Of a DNA stretch of 64,000 bases, positions 31,624 through 40,798 are shown piece after piece. The notes beneath the pieces are model-generated. The model made no database searches and had not been told where the DNA came from. It saw nothing but the letters and a program-made list of their open reading frames with translations. The translations under genes were made by a program, and so were the position numbers. Origin of the DNA: Methanobacteriaceae archaeon (GTDB taxonomy: Archaea; Methanobacteriota; Methanobacteria; Methanobacteriales; Methanobacteriaceae); the NCBI GenBank assembly GCA_030016715.1, contig JASEJD010000003.1:62001-126000 (forward strand), read 5' to 3'. Within the stretch, counting starts at the first letter, position 1. Each line of letters begins with the position of its first letter.

Positions 31624-31720
31624 CTCAATATAGGAGTAAATATATGACCACACTATGTAAGGTTTGACACCACCCCCCCAGTATCAAAAGCCTCAATATA
31701 GGAGTAAATATATGACCACA
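31624..31720. repeat. Repeat-insert-repeat unit 2: 29-bp direct repeat flanking 39 bp
   Basis: Positions 31624-31652 and 31692-31720 are identical over exactly 29 bases, with different bases immediately outside on both sides. The 39 bases between (31653-31691) include a run of seven C and are about 49% GC, against a strongly AT-rich surrounding. The repeat contains the ribosome site (GGAG) and first codons (ATG ACC ACA) of the flippase at 31712. Removing 68 bp would restore a simple leader. The rest of the gap from 31396 shows nothing recognisable. Confidence 0.85.
31644..31667 (+). other. Seven-codon upstream reading frame made by the duplication
   Basis: The first copy of the 29-bp repeat carries the same GGAG and ATG as the flippase gene. 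It is followed by a frame MTTLCKV and a TGA. It should be initiated as well as the real gene because the site is identical. It may be translated and lower or re-time flippase expression, but is more likely a by-product of the insertion than a true gene. Confidence 0.4.
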
Positions 31721-33148
31721 GCCAAAAATATTGCCAAAAATACAGGGGTACTGGTTTTATCCCAGATAATTACCTATCTACTGGGGTTCATATACATAGT
31801 TTATGTGGCCCGTTATCTGGGTGCAGAAGGATATGGGATACTCTCTTTTGGGCTGGCATTTACTGGTATATTTGCTGTGGCTGTGGATCTAGGACTTAAT
31901 ACCATCACCACTAGGGATCTCTCCCGGGATGTTGTAAAATCTTCCTATTACCTATCCAACCTTACCATGATAAAACTTGTTTTATCCATTATAGTATTTC
32001 TATTAATAGCTCTTACTATTAACCTTCTAGGTTATCCCTTCCAGACAGTTATGGTGGTCTACTTTTTAGGATTATATGTTATTGTGGCAGCATTTAGTCA
32101 GATGTTCTACGCCATCTACCAGGCCTACGAGAAGATGGAATACCAATCAGCAGGGCAGGTGTTAAATACAGTTTTAATCCTAATTCTCACCCTTGCTGCC
32201 ATATATTTTCATGCTAACCTAATATTAATATCATCAATCTATCTTATTGGCAGCATAATTGTCCTTTTCTATAATATAATCATTACCTACTGGAAGTTTG
32301 CTAAATTCAAATTAAGTTTGGATCGTAATTTTTGGAGTTTTAAAATTCGAGAGGCATTGCCCTTTGGATTAACATCAATCTATGGAACCATTTACACCTA
32401 CATAGACTCGGTTATGTTATCCCTAATGCAAGGGGATTTGGTGGTGGGATGGTATTCAGCAGCCTACCGTTTGATATTAATTGTTTTATATCTGCCGGGT
32501 ATTATTAACCAGGCCATATTTCCTGCAATGAGCAAATTCTACATATCTTCTGATGATATTCTCCGGAAGATACAGGAAAAATTCTTCAAGTACATGCTTA
32601 TATTAGGATTTCCCATTGGAGTAGGTACCACCCTATTGGCTGAAAAAATTATATTATTAATTTTTGGTGAAGGATTCCTACCCTCCATCTTAGCCCTTCA
32701 AGTTTTAATATGGACCATTGTCATCACCTTTTGTGGATCCGCATTTGTAAAACTCTTTGAGGCATCAGGCCGGCAGATGGCCATTACCAAGGTGACAGGT
32801 CTAGGAGTGGCTGTGAATATAGCTCTTAACCTGTTTCTAATTCCCATTTACAGTTTTATTGGTGCTAGTATTGCCACGGTTTTAACGGAAATGGTGGTTA
32901 TTGGAAGTATTGTAGGTTTAAGCTATCATGTAGGCTATGGAATACCTGTTAAAGAGAATTTGATATTAATTTTAAAGGTTATTATATCTGGAATTGCTAT
33001 GGGCATTGTTTTATGGTATTTTGATTATTTAAGTCTCATTATTCTTGTCATCATAGCAGTTTTTGTCTACATTGCCGCACTTTTTATAACCAGGGTTTTT
33101 GATAGTGAAGATTTGACCCTTTTAAGAAATATTTTGAAAATCAATTAA
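31712..33148 (+). CDS. Polysaccharide flippase (Wzx/MATE-like)
   Basis: The 478-residue protein has about 14 membrane segments and the family's N-terminal NTGVLVLSQIITYLLGFIYI and ARYLGAEGYGILSFGLAF. It should translocate a lipid-linked glycan. The ATG at 31712 has GGAG at good spacing; an in-frame start at 31664 lies in inserted DNA and codes for a low-complexity PPPQYQKPQYRSKY. It stands alone on the plus strand and ends 3 bp from the convergent DUF362 gene. Confidence 0.9.
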   Translation: MTTAKNIAKNTGVLVLSQIITYLLGFIYIVYVARYLGAEGYGILSFGLAFTGIFAVAVDLGLNTITTRDLSRDVVKSSYYLSNLTMIKLVLSIIVFLLIALTINLLGYPFQTVMVVYFLGLYVIVAAFSQMFYAIYQAYEKMEYQSAGQVLNTVLILILTLAAIYFHANLILISSIYLIGSIIVLFYNIIITYWKFAKFKLSLDRNFWSFKIREALPFGLTSIYGTIYTYIDSVMLSLMQGDLVVGWYSAAYRLILIVLYLPGIINQAIFPAMSKFYISSDDILRKIQEKFFKYMLILGFPIGVGTTLLAEKIILLIFGEGFLPSILALQVLIWTIVITFCGSAFVKLFEASGRQMAITKVTGLGVAVNIALNLFLIPIYSFIGASIATVLTEMVVIGSIVGLSYHVGYGIPVKENLILILKVIISGIAMGIVLWYFDYLSLIILVIIAVFVYIAALFITRVFDSEDLTLLRNILKIN

Positions 33149-33151
33149 TTT

Positions 33152-34279
33152 TTAGTAGGGATCCCACTCTTTTACTTCCTCATAATCTGGAAATTCACCA
33201 TATTCATACCTATCAAAAAGACCTCCCCATATAGTCTTTTTAAACTGTTTTATCTTCTTTTTACCAGTTAAGGGATACCATAAATGGTCATGATAATATT
33301 CAGATGCAAATATGAATGTTTTAAAAATAGGGGAGTTAAATAGGAGGTTATGAAGCCATTTAACATGCATGGTTTTCTTTCGAAGCCGCTGATCCCATCT
33401 TACAACCGGACTTCTTTTGGTATGGAAATTAAAGTTTAAACTATTAAATTGTTTCTCATCCATTCCCAGTATCTCTATCTGGTCAATATCTCCTACACCT
33501 AAACCTTTATCATGCCCCATCTTTATATATTCAATATCCATTGGTTTAAATCCCATTATTCTGGCTGCAACTGCATCAACAGCCACCTGATCATCACTAG
33601 CCAGTATAATATTACCGGTGTAGGGCTTCATGGTCCGGGGGCCGGCCCCGTCACCACATACACAGCCATCAGTCACGGCTAAAATTCCGGGATGTATCTC
33701 CTTCTGTATAGATAAGAGATCCACTAATACTTCATGAATCTTTTTATGGGCATGATGTCTATATTTAGGTATTAAACCTCCAAAGGCATTTTTAATAGCA
33801 CCCGTGGTGGTGGTATGTCCATGGGTTTTCATGGTGGGAAAATGAATAATATTACTGTCCATGAATATTTCTGGAATCCATACCTCCCCAAAGATCTCAT
33901 CCATAGCCATCATCTCGGATTTAACCTTATACTCCACCCATTTAACATCAGTTAATGGCTGGAAAGGAATACCATACCTCTTCAGGAGGGGGAGCCATTT
34001 ATTATAATAGGCACCCTTCCAGGGATGGGTAACCACAGTCTGATTTTCCACCCCTAAAATATCCTTATAACCCTCCTGGCTTAAACAGTTTAAAACTCCA
34101 TCCAACTGCCAGGGAGGAGTAGAACAAGCTGGATAATATAAGGTCCAAGATAAGTTAAGTTTAAGAATAGTTCTATTCCCTTGGGGTAGGTGATCTTTGT
34201 ATTCTACCAGTTCCATAACCCTTTTATAATCAGAGATTACAGTTTCAGGGGAAGTTTTTAATACTGCTACTCTAGCCAT
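33152..34279 (-). CDS. DUF362-family protein
   Basis: The 375-residue protein has the DUF362 pattern: KLNLSWTL near residue 43, FPTMKTHGHTTTTGAIKNAFGGLIP near 147, AVTDGCVCGDGAGPR near 203 and DDQVAVDAVAARIMGF near 230. Many family members carry a ferredoxin domain; this one has none. The biochemical role of the family is not settled. It lies in the surface-glycan region next to an LPG-synthase-TM protein, which may point to lipid or glycan work, but that is inference. Confidence 0.8.
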   Translation of the reverse strand: MARVAVLKTSPETVISDYKRVMELVEYKDHLPQGNRTILKLNLSWTLYYPACSTPPWQLDGVLNCLSQEGYKDILGVENQTVVTHPWKGAYYNKWLPLLKRYGIPFQPLTDVKWVEYKVKSEMMAMDEIFGEVWIPEIFMDSNIIHFPTMKTHGHTTTTGAIKNAFGGLIPKYRHHAHKKIHEVLVDLLSIQKEIHPGILAVTDGCVCGDGAGPRTMKPYTGNIILASDDQVAVDAVAARIMGFKPMDIEYIKMGHDKGLGVGDIDQIEILGMDEKQFNSLNFNFHTKRSPVVRWDQRLRKKTMHVKWLHNLLFNSPIFKTFIFASEYYHDHLWYPLTGKKKIKQFKKTIWGGLFDRYEYGEFPDYEEVKEWDPY

Positions 34280-34315
34280 TCAAATCACCCAATAATTATA
34301 TTATGAAAATAATAA

Positions 34316-35263
34316 TTAATCACTCTCTCTATTCAAATTTTTACCATTTATTATTCTGTTCTTAAATATTAAATATACAGCCAAACCTAAAATAGCACCG
34401 TACCATAAAGTTCCAAATCTCACAATTAAAGCAGTAGCTATGGCCATGGTGGATGTGAGTCCGAATACCTTCAATAATCCTGAAAGTGTTGCTTCTGCCA
34501 CACCTAAACCACCCGGGATCATGCTGGCTGCCCCTGCTAGGGAGGCGAAACTGAATATGAAAACTGAGAGGATTAAACTAGTTGAACCACCAAAACCTTG
34601 AACCACCAGGAATAATCCTAAACATTCCATGAACCAGGCTAGAACGCCTAAAAGGGACATTGAGATTAGATTTTTTATTGTCATGGTTTTTTGAAATGTA
34701 TGATGCATAGTTTTAATGTTTCTGGAATATTTTCCAGCCCTCTTCTCTAGGAGGGCTAAAAGTAGACTGGAGATTCTCTCTGACTTAATTAGTACAATAA
34801 AGACAGAAAAAATAATTACAAATATTATTATTATGGATAATCCCTCTTCATAGTAAAGTATTCCTAGTAATGATAATAGAACCAGAGCAATAAGATCCGT
34901 AAACCGATCCACTATAACTACTGGTACAGTTTTTCCCAGATCTTCTCCATTTATATCTTTTATAAGCCAGCCCTTCCATATTTCTCCCAGTTTAGCTGGG
35001 GTGATAATCATGGCCAGGCCACTGAAAAATACGAATAGATTTTCCATTAAACCAATTTTAACTGGGACCTGTTTCAAGAAATAGTTCCATTTTAAAAAAC
35101 GGATTAAATAGCCAGTAGTGGTTAATAATATTAGTAAAACTAAATATATCCAATTAAAACTTCTTAAAGCATTTGATAGATTATCAAGATCAGCATATAC
35201 AGCCATTGATAGATATACTACTACTGCAAATAATATTATCAGCCATAATCTGTTTTTATTCAT
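34316..35263 (-). CDS. LPG synthase transmembrane (UPF0104) family protein
   Basis: The 315-residue protein has about eight membrane segments and the family signatures FFSGLAMIITPAKLGEIWKGWLIK and MIPGGLGVAEATLSGLL. These proteins resemble the membrane half of lysylphosphatidylglycerol synthase and are proposed to flip or transfer lipids. It probably shares a transcript with the DUF362 gene 36 bp downstream. Confidence 0.85.
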   Translation of the reverse strand: MNKNRLWLIILFAVVVYLSMAVYADLDNLSNALRSFNWIYLVLLILLTTTGYLIRFLKWNYFLKQVPVKIGLMENLFVFFSGLAMIITPAKLGEIWKGWLIKDINGEDLGKTVPVVIVDRFTDLIALVLLSLLGILYYEEGLSIIIIFVIIFSVFIVLIKSERISSLLLALLEKRAGKYSRNIKTMHHTFQKTMTIKNLISMSLLGVLAWFMECLGLFLVVQGFGGSTSLILSVFIFSFASLAGAASMIPGGLGVAEATLSGLLKVFGLTSTMAIATALIVRFGTLWYGAILGLAVYLIFKNRIINGKNLNRESD

Positions 35264-35309
35264 TTTAATTTCCTTTTATTTTACTAATTTTTTTTGGGGG
35301 GAAGAGCTG

Positions 35310-35945
35310 TTATATTATTTTCCGGTACCATTTCACAACTTTGGTAAATCCATGATTAAATAATGAGGATCTACTACCGAATATTTCCAATTGGTTATTC
35401 TTCAAAGATTTTCTTAACTCATCTCCAGCTATAACACCAGCATTACCAATTTCATTAATAAAATGGGCATCACTACCTGCACACTTATTTAGATTGAATT
35501 TATTGGCAAATGCTTCTGCTTTGTCATTATACTTCTGGGATATGCAACGAGAATTAAAGACTTCCAAACCATCAAAATATTTAAAATTATCCTTCAGGGG
35601 GTGGTAAGTTGCTTGACGCATGTTATCAAAGGGATGGGGAATAATAACCAGTCCATCCTGGTCCTTTATTTCATCCATAACTTCCAAGTGGTCTTTGGAA
35701 TTAATTTCTTGATTTAAAAATAATCCGATTATTTCACCCTGATTTGTGGTTATTTCTGATCCTATTATAACCTCAAAGTCCTGGTCCTGATATTTTTTTG
35801 CCATTAACCCACCTTTAATAGTGTCATGATCAGTTATGGCAATCCCGGATAATCCTCTTTTCTTGGCAGTTTCAACAATTTTAGCAGGTTCTATAAAGCC
35901 ATCACATGAATATTTGGAGTGAACATGTAAATCATACCTCATCAT
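35310..35945 (-). CDS. PHP-domain phosphoesterase
   Basis: The 211-residue protein shows the four PHP metal motifs: DLHVHSKYSCDG, ITDHDTIKG, IIPHPFD and GSDAHF. It is a stand-alone PHP enzyme, probably a phosphatase or phosphodiesterase on a small molecule or nucleotide. It starts with two ATGs in a row. Nothing in the sequence names the substrate. Confidence 0.88.
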   Translation of the reverse strand: MMRYDLHVHSKYSCDGFIEPAKIVETAKKRGLSGIAITDHDTIKGGLMAKKYQDQDFEVIIGSEITTNQGEIIGLFLNQEINSKDHLEVMDEIKDQDGLVIIPHPFDNMRQATYHPLKDNFKYFDGLEVFNSRCISQKYNDKAEAFANKFNLNKCAGSDAHFINEIGNAGVIAGDELRKSLKNNQLEIFGSRSSLFNHGFTKVVKWYRKII

Positions 35946-36001
35946 ATTTATCCATCATTTATTAATTTATAAAGTTGTTTAATGTTTATTTATTGTGTTT
36001 A

Positions 36002-36871
36002 TTAGATTATATGGATTATCTTATCGATATAAAGAATTGAAAGCACTATTATCACCCATAATATGATGCAAAGCACCATACCTCTATCTTTGAATATCAT
36101 TTCTGGTTCCCCACCTATATCATGGGAATGTACCAGATAAAGGTAGCGGAACAATCCATAAAAGGCGAACGGTATGGTTAACATCATATAAATATTGTTG
36201 GAGAAGAAGGTGTACAGGGAATAGGACATTACCAGGATGCTGGTGGTAATATTTATCATTTGTTCCAGCATCTCCGGCGAATATTCACTTAAGATAGGGC
36301 GATGATTTCCTGCTTCATCACCCATAACTATAAGTTCGTGCCTTCTTTTTCCCAAAGCCAGGAAAAGTGCTATTAAAAAGGTACATATGATTAGCCAGGG
36401 TGATACCACGACGGAAATGGCTATACAGCCAGCAATAGCTCTTAAAACAAATCCAGAGGATATTACAATAATATCTACTATTAAATAATTTTTAAGAAAA
36501 ATGGAGTAGATAAGGATTAAAAGGAAATAGGTTAGGGTAATCAAAAAGAAGGGGGCATTTATAAAGTAGGATGCTGCTAGGGACAATAAAATAAAGGTAA
36601 TAGCAAAGAATAATCCATGGCTAACTTTCAAATCTCCGGAAGCAAGGGGTCTTAATCGCTTTAATGGATGATTTCTATCTTTCTCAACATCGATAATATC
36701 ATTAAGTATGTATATGCTGCCAGATAATATGCAGAATATAATAAAGGCACCAATAACATTTATCCATGAATCAAAATTTAAAAAATTTAATGAAAATACC
36801 AGTCCTATGAATATAACCAGGTTCTTGTACCACTGCTTAGGACGCATAGAATAAACCAATTCTTTAATCAT
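36002..36871 (-). CDS. UbiA prenyltransferase, decaprenyl-phosphate phosphoribosyltransferase (DPPR synthase)-like
   Basis: The 289-residue protein has about nine membrane segments. MRPKQWYKNLVIF, then SGSIYILNDIIDVEKDRNHPLKR (Asp-rich motif) and YSIFLKNYLIVDIIVI plus GFVLRAIAG are the hallmarks of the DPPR-synthase branch of UbiA. That branch attaches phosphoribose to polyprenyl phosphate. KRRHEL near residue 173 also fits. A ribose- or pentose-lipid donor for surface glycan assembly is a reasonable inference. Confidence 0.85.
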   Translation of the reverse strand: MIKELVYSMRPKQWYKNLVIFIGLVFSLNFLNFDSWINVIGAFIIFCILSGSIYILNDIIDVEKDRNHPLKRLRPLASGDLKVSHGLFFAITFILLSLAASYFINAPFFLITLTYFLLILIYSIFLKNYLIVDIIVISSGFVLRAIAGCIAISVVVSPWLIICTFLIALFLALGKRRHELIVMGDEAGNHRPILSEYSPEMLEQMINITTSILVMSYSLYTFFSNNIYMMLTIPFAFYGLFRYLYLVHSHDIGGEPEMIFKDRGMVLCIILWVIIVLSILYIDKIIHII

Positions 36872-37163
36872 ATATGATCATTACCGATACTTTTTTAAAA
36901 AATTTTCTAATACGCTAGGTATGCCTAGAAGTTTCTCAGTTTCTTTTATATATGGATATTCGAATATTTATGGTCAGTTAAATATAAAACTATACTATAA
37001 TTTTTAGTATTTTTATTATCTCTTTTTAGAATAAATAGTTAATTTCTCATTAGAACAAAATAGAAAAATTTAATTTTTAATAAAGAAAAATAAATTCTTT
37101 ATTTATTTATAATCAGTATAATTCTATAAAAAATCCTCTATTTTTTTTGGGGGGAGGATATAT

Positions 37164-39902
37164 TTGAAAAAAAATCAGGGATTTGAAGTAACAGAAGAGA
37201 TACTAGAAAATATAAATGAAGCATTCATTTCCACAGACAATGATTTCACCATCAAATATATAAATAAGGCGGCAGAAGTTCATACACAAAAAAGTAGGGA
37301 TGAAGTTATTGATAAAAATCTATTGGACGCATTTCCACATATAAGGAATACTTCATTACAAGAAAAATATGAAATACTGTTAAAAGAAAGAAAGAATTTA
37401 GAATTTGAAGATTTTTTCAATGAACCTCCCTATAAAATCTGGTTTTATTTTCGTGTTTACCCCTATAATAATGGATTCAACATATTTTTTCAGGATATAA
37501 CTGAAAGAAAAAAATCAGAGATTAAACTACTTCAAAGTGAACAAAATTTAAGATTAAAACTGGACTCTATTATTCAATCTCACTATTCAGTAAATCAGGA
37601 TGAATTTGGCAATATTATTGACAGTCAAGAGATTCAGAGTTTGATGGATAAATTTTATGAAATAACCAATCTACCCTTTGCTATACTGGACACCCAAGGG
37701 AATCTGCTTGCATCCACTGGATGGCAGGATTTATGCACTAATTTTCACCGTTTAAACAAGGAAACCTGTGAAAACTGTTTAGAAAAAGATCTTGAAATTA
37801 CTAAAAAATTGAAACAAGGAGATTACCGTCTTTATAAATGTAAAAACCAGATATGGAATATGGTAACTCCTATTTTAGTGGGAAATCAGCATATGGGAAA
37901 CCTTTATATGGGTCAGTTCTTTTTTGATGACCATGAAATTGACTATGAAAAGTTTAAAAGACAGGCAGAAAAATTTAGTTATAACCAAGAACACTACTTT
38001 GCTGCATTAGATAAAGTGCCCCGGTGGAGCCGTGATTATGTAGATAAAGTAATGAAATTCTACTCCCATCTAGCGCAGATGATATCCCGGCTTAGCTACA
38101 GAAATTTGATCTTAGCAAAAACCATTCAAGACTATAAAAAGGCTTCATCAGAAAGAGATCTCTTCTTTAACTATTCATTGGAGTTATTAACTATTGCGGA
38201 TTTTAAAGGTTACTTTAAACAGGTTAACCCTGCATGGGAATCTACTACAGGATGGAGTGCTGAGGAATTATTGTCAAGACCCTACCTTGATTTTATACAT
38301 CCGGATGATTATGAAGCTACACTTAAATCTTCAAATGATCTGACCGAAGGAAAAGCTGCCCTAAAATTCACAAACCGCTTCCAGTGTAAGGATGGATCAT
38401 ATCGCTGGCTTTCATGGAATTCTTATTCCATATTGGAAGAAAAATTAGTTTTTGCATCAGCCCGGGACATAACTGATATTATAAATTATGAAAAAGCCAT
38501 TAAAGAGAGCGAGGAACGCTATTCCCTAACAATAGAGGCGGTTAATGAGGGGTTGTGGGATTGGGAAATACCCACTGGAAAGGCATATTTCTCACCCACT
38601 TATTATACTATGCTAGGATATGAAGATAAGGAATTCCCTGCATCATACTCTTCTTTTGAATCTTTAATCCATCCAGATGATTTAGAAAGGGTTAAAAATC
38701 AATTAAAAGAACATATAAATAAATCTGAGGGTTATACCATAGATTTTAGATTAAGAACTAAAGATAATAGATGGTTATGGATCCAGGCCAAGGGTAAAGT
38801 GGTGAAAACTGATGAAAATGGAAATCCCGTGCGGATGGTAGGCACCCATACAGATATAACCCAACAAAAAATTGCTGAAGAAGCATTAAAGGAGTCAAGA
38901 CTCAAGTTTAAAAGTATTTTTGAAAATGCTGGTGAAGCCATAATACTATTTGATCCAACAGGTAAGATTATTGAAGCCAATAAGATGATTGAAAAATTAT
39001 TCGGATTTTCCCGGGACGAATTTATTGGTCAAAAATTTGAAAAATTCATTCCTCCATTAATTGATTTAAATGCACTATCTGCCTTTGATGATGCTTTAAA
39101 GGGGAAAAGATCAGAGAGTATGGAATTATTAATAAAAAATCGTGATGGTGAAAAATTAACATTAATTGCCCATCCCTCCATCTTAAAAAATGATGATGAT
39201 ACAATAAAAGGAATTATTATAATACTGGAAGACGTTACTCATATTAAGCAGACTGAAATGGAGTTAAAACAGTCCCTTAAAGATAAAAATGTTCTTTTAA
39301 GTGAAATCCACCACCGGGTGAAAAATAATATGCAGATCATATCTTCACTTTTGAATTTACAAAGCCATCATGTGGATGGAGATGAAACCCGTAGTGTTTT
39401 AAAGGAAAGCCAAGGCCGGGTGAAATCAATGGCCATGATCCATGAAAAACTGTACCAGTCCACTGACTTTAGCCATATCAACTTTGGAAAATATATAGAA
39501 GAACTAGTATTTGACCTTTTCCACACCTATGGAGTTAACAAAGCTTATATAAAACCAGATATACAAGTTGAAGATTTCCAGATCAACTTAGATACAGCTA
39601 TTCCCTGCGGACTCATTATTAATGAACTAGTAACCAACAGTTTAAAGTACGCATTTCCTAATAATAAAAAGGGCACAGTAAAAGTGGAATTCAAATCTAT
39701 TGGTGATGAGTATTTATTAATAGTATCTGATGATGGTATAGGCTTACCAGAAAATATTCAGATGAATAAAAGGGATACTCTAGGCATGCAACTAGTAAAT
39801 AGTTTAATTGAACAGTTAGAAGGAGAATTGGAACTGGATAGAACTGATGGAACTACTTATAAAATGAAATTTAAAGACGTTGATTACCAGGATAGAATTT
39901 GA
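37164..39902 (+). CDS. HisKA_2 sensor histidine kinase with PAS and PocR domains
   Basis: The 912-residue protein has no membrane segment. In order: PAS (about 8-115), a PocR-type ligand-binding domain (about 135-320, with GWQDLCTNFHRL, CENCLEKDLEI and QDFFF-like MGQFFFDD), three more PAS domains (about 330-700), the phospho-acceptor region [18 protein letters not shown] near 713 and a HATPase domain with NELVTNSLKYAFP and DDGIGLP. PocR domains bind small hydrocarbon-like ligands in other systems. The start is TTG after GGGGGGAGG. No response regulator is nearby. Confidence 0.9.
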   Translation: MKKNQGFEVTEEILENINEAFISTDNDFTIKYINKAAEVHTQKSRDEVIDKNLLDAFPHIRNTSLQEKYEILLKERKNLEFEDFFNEPPYKIWFYFRVYPYNNGFNIFFQDITERKKSEIKLLQSEQNLRLKLDSIIQSHYSVNQDEFGNIIDSQEIQSLMDKFYEITNLPFAILDTQGNLLASTGWQDLCTNFHRLNKETCENCLEKDLEITKKLKQGDYRLYKCKNQIWNMVTPILVGNQHMGNLYMGQFFFDDHEIDYEKFKRQAEKFSYNQEHYFAALDKVPRWSRDYVDKVMKFYSHLAQMISRLSYRNLILAKTIQDYKKASSERDLFFNYSLELLTIADFKGYFKQVNPAWESTTGWSAEELLSRPYLDFIHPDDYEATLKSSNDLTEGKAALKFTNRFQCKDGSYRWLSWNSYSILEEKLVFASARDITDIINYEKAIKESEERYSLTIEAVNEGLWDWEIPTGKAYFSPTYYTMLGYEDKEFPASYSSFESLIHPDDLERVKNQLKEHINKSEGYTIDFRLRTKDNRWLWIQAKGKVVKTDENGNPVRMVGTHTDITQQKIAEEALKESRLKFKSIFENAGEAIILFDPTGKIIEANKMIEKLFGFSRDEFIGQKFEKFIPPLIDLNALSAFDDALKGKRSESMELLIKNRDGEKLTLIAHPSILKNDDDTIKGIIIILEDVTHIKQTEMELKQSLKDKNVLLSEIHHRVKNNMQIISSLLNLQSHHVDGDETRSVLKESQGRVKSMAMIHEKLYQSTDFSHINFGKYIEELVFDLFHTYGVNKAYIKPDIQVEDFQINLDTAIPCGLIINELVTNSLKYAFPNNKKGTVKVEFKSIGDEYLLIVSDDGIGLPENIQMNKRDTLGMQLVNSLIEQLEGELELDRTDGTTYKMKFKDVDYQDRI

Positions 39903-40341
39903 ATCTATCCTGACTATAACAAGGACTTAGAAGATGGGGATTATAATTAGAATAATCTTTAAATATAAAATTAATAGTTAGAGTATTAATCATTATATTG
40001 GCAGGACTAGGTTGCTTCGAACTACCACTTTCTTTAATCATTTCATCTAACTGAGGATCAGTGTTATTAAACACTGTAAAGATTATTATAATGGCCAGGG
40101 CAAGGGCCAGGGCAATGTATATAATTAGAAATAGTGTTTGTTTCATCTTGGAATGTGGCCCAGTTTTTATTCCCAGTTCTTGGGGTAACTTCTCCAGGTA
40201 ATCACCTTTTTTAAGAAAATCAGTCTTTTTTTCAAGATATCGCAGACTTCCACCACATTTGCACTTTTTATATTTCTGGGGCAAATCACCACTTTTCAAT
40301 TTAATATAGCCCATACATTTTTCACATAAAATATAACCCAT
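39871..40341 (-). CDS. Zinc-ribbon membrane protein, unknown function
   Basis: The 156-residue protein starts with a CxxC...CxC zinc ribbon (ILCEKCMGYI, KKCKCGGSL), followed by a basic linker, one strong membrane segment near residues 70-92 and a soluble tail of about 60 residues. Its 3' end overlaps the end of the convergent kinase gene by 32 bases. The ribbon should be cytoplasmic. No function can be assigned. Confidence 0.7.
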   Translation of the reverse strand: MGYILCEKCMGYIKLKSGDLPQKYKKCKCGGSLRYLEKKTDFLKKGDYLEKLPQELGIKTGPHSKMKQTLFLIIYIALALALAIIIIFTVFNNTDPQLDEMIKESGSSKQPSPANIMINTLTINFIFKDYSNYNPHLLSPCYSQDRFKFYPGNQRL

Positions 40342-40561
40342 AAACTCACCCCCTTCTAATTAATTTTGAGTCAAATCATCTAAACCAATATTTTTTAATA
40401 CCAATAATTTCAGAATATATTAACATTTAATATTTCATCTCTAATTTAATGTTATGGGAAATTTATCTAAATTCTATGTGATATATTAGATGAGTATCTT
40501 GGTATTTATATTCCATTTCCACATTTAAATTTGCTAAAAATATCTATATTGTGGTGTTATA

Positions 40562-40798
40562 TTGAACGAAATTCTGGAATTACTTAATAATTTAAAAGGA
40601 CAGAAAATAGTTTTTAAATGGGGTGAAGATGGTAAGGAATTTCAGGCCCTAGTTAAAAATGTTGATTTAAATCGAAAAACAGTGGCCATGGAATATTTGG
40701 ATGAAAGGGTTCAAGAGGGCAGTGGCCTTTGCTGTCCCTTCATAAATATTGATCGGGTGGAAGGAAATACAATCATATTAAAAACAAGTAATGAATAA
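40562..40798 (+). CDS. Small protein of unknown function
   Basis: The 78-residue protein starts with TTG after GTGGTG. It looks like a small beta-rich domain (KIVFKWGEDGKEFQALVKNVDLNRKTVAMEY pattern, quoted in parts: KIVFKWG, FQALVKNV, TVAMEYL) and has two adjacent Cys (LCCPF). Codon use and the ribosome site suggest a real gene. I do not recognise it. Confidence 0.6.
   Translation: MNEILELLNNLKGQKIVFKWGEDGKEFQALVKNVDLNRKTVAMEYLDERVQEGSGLCCPFINIDRVEGNTIILKTSNE

Noticed and set aside
30741-31720. The two 29-bp repeats as a true CRISPR array
   Set aside because: The repeats of the two units differ in sequence, each unit has one insert only, and the repeats overlap gene ends. They are scars, not a working array.
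35288-35302. A T8G6 run identical to the one before the kinase at 37164
   Set aside because: It faces no start codon on the plus strand and lies between two minus-strand genes; a chance or relic tract, with no further similarity on either side.
40562-40798. Calling the small protein another Sm-like protein
   Set aside because: It is beta-rich and of similar size, but lacks the Sm1 and Sm2 signatures seen in the protein at 31171.
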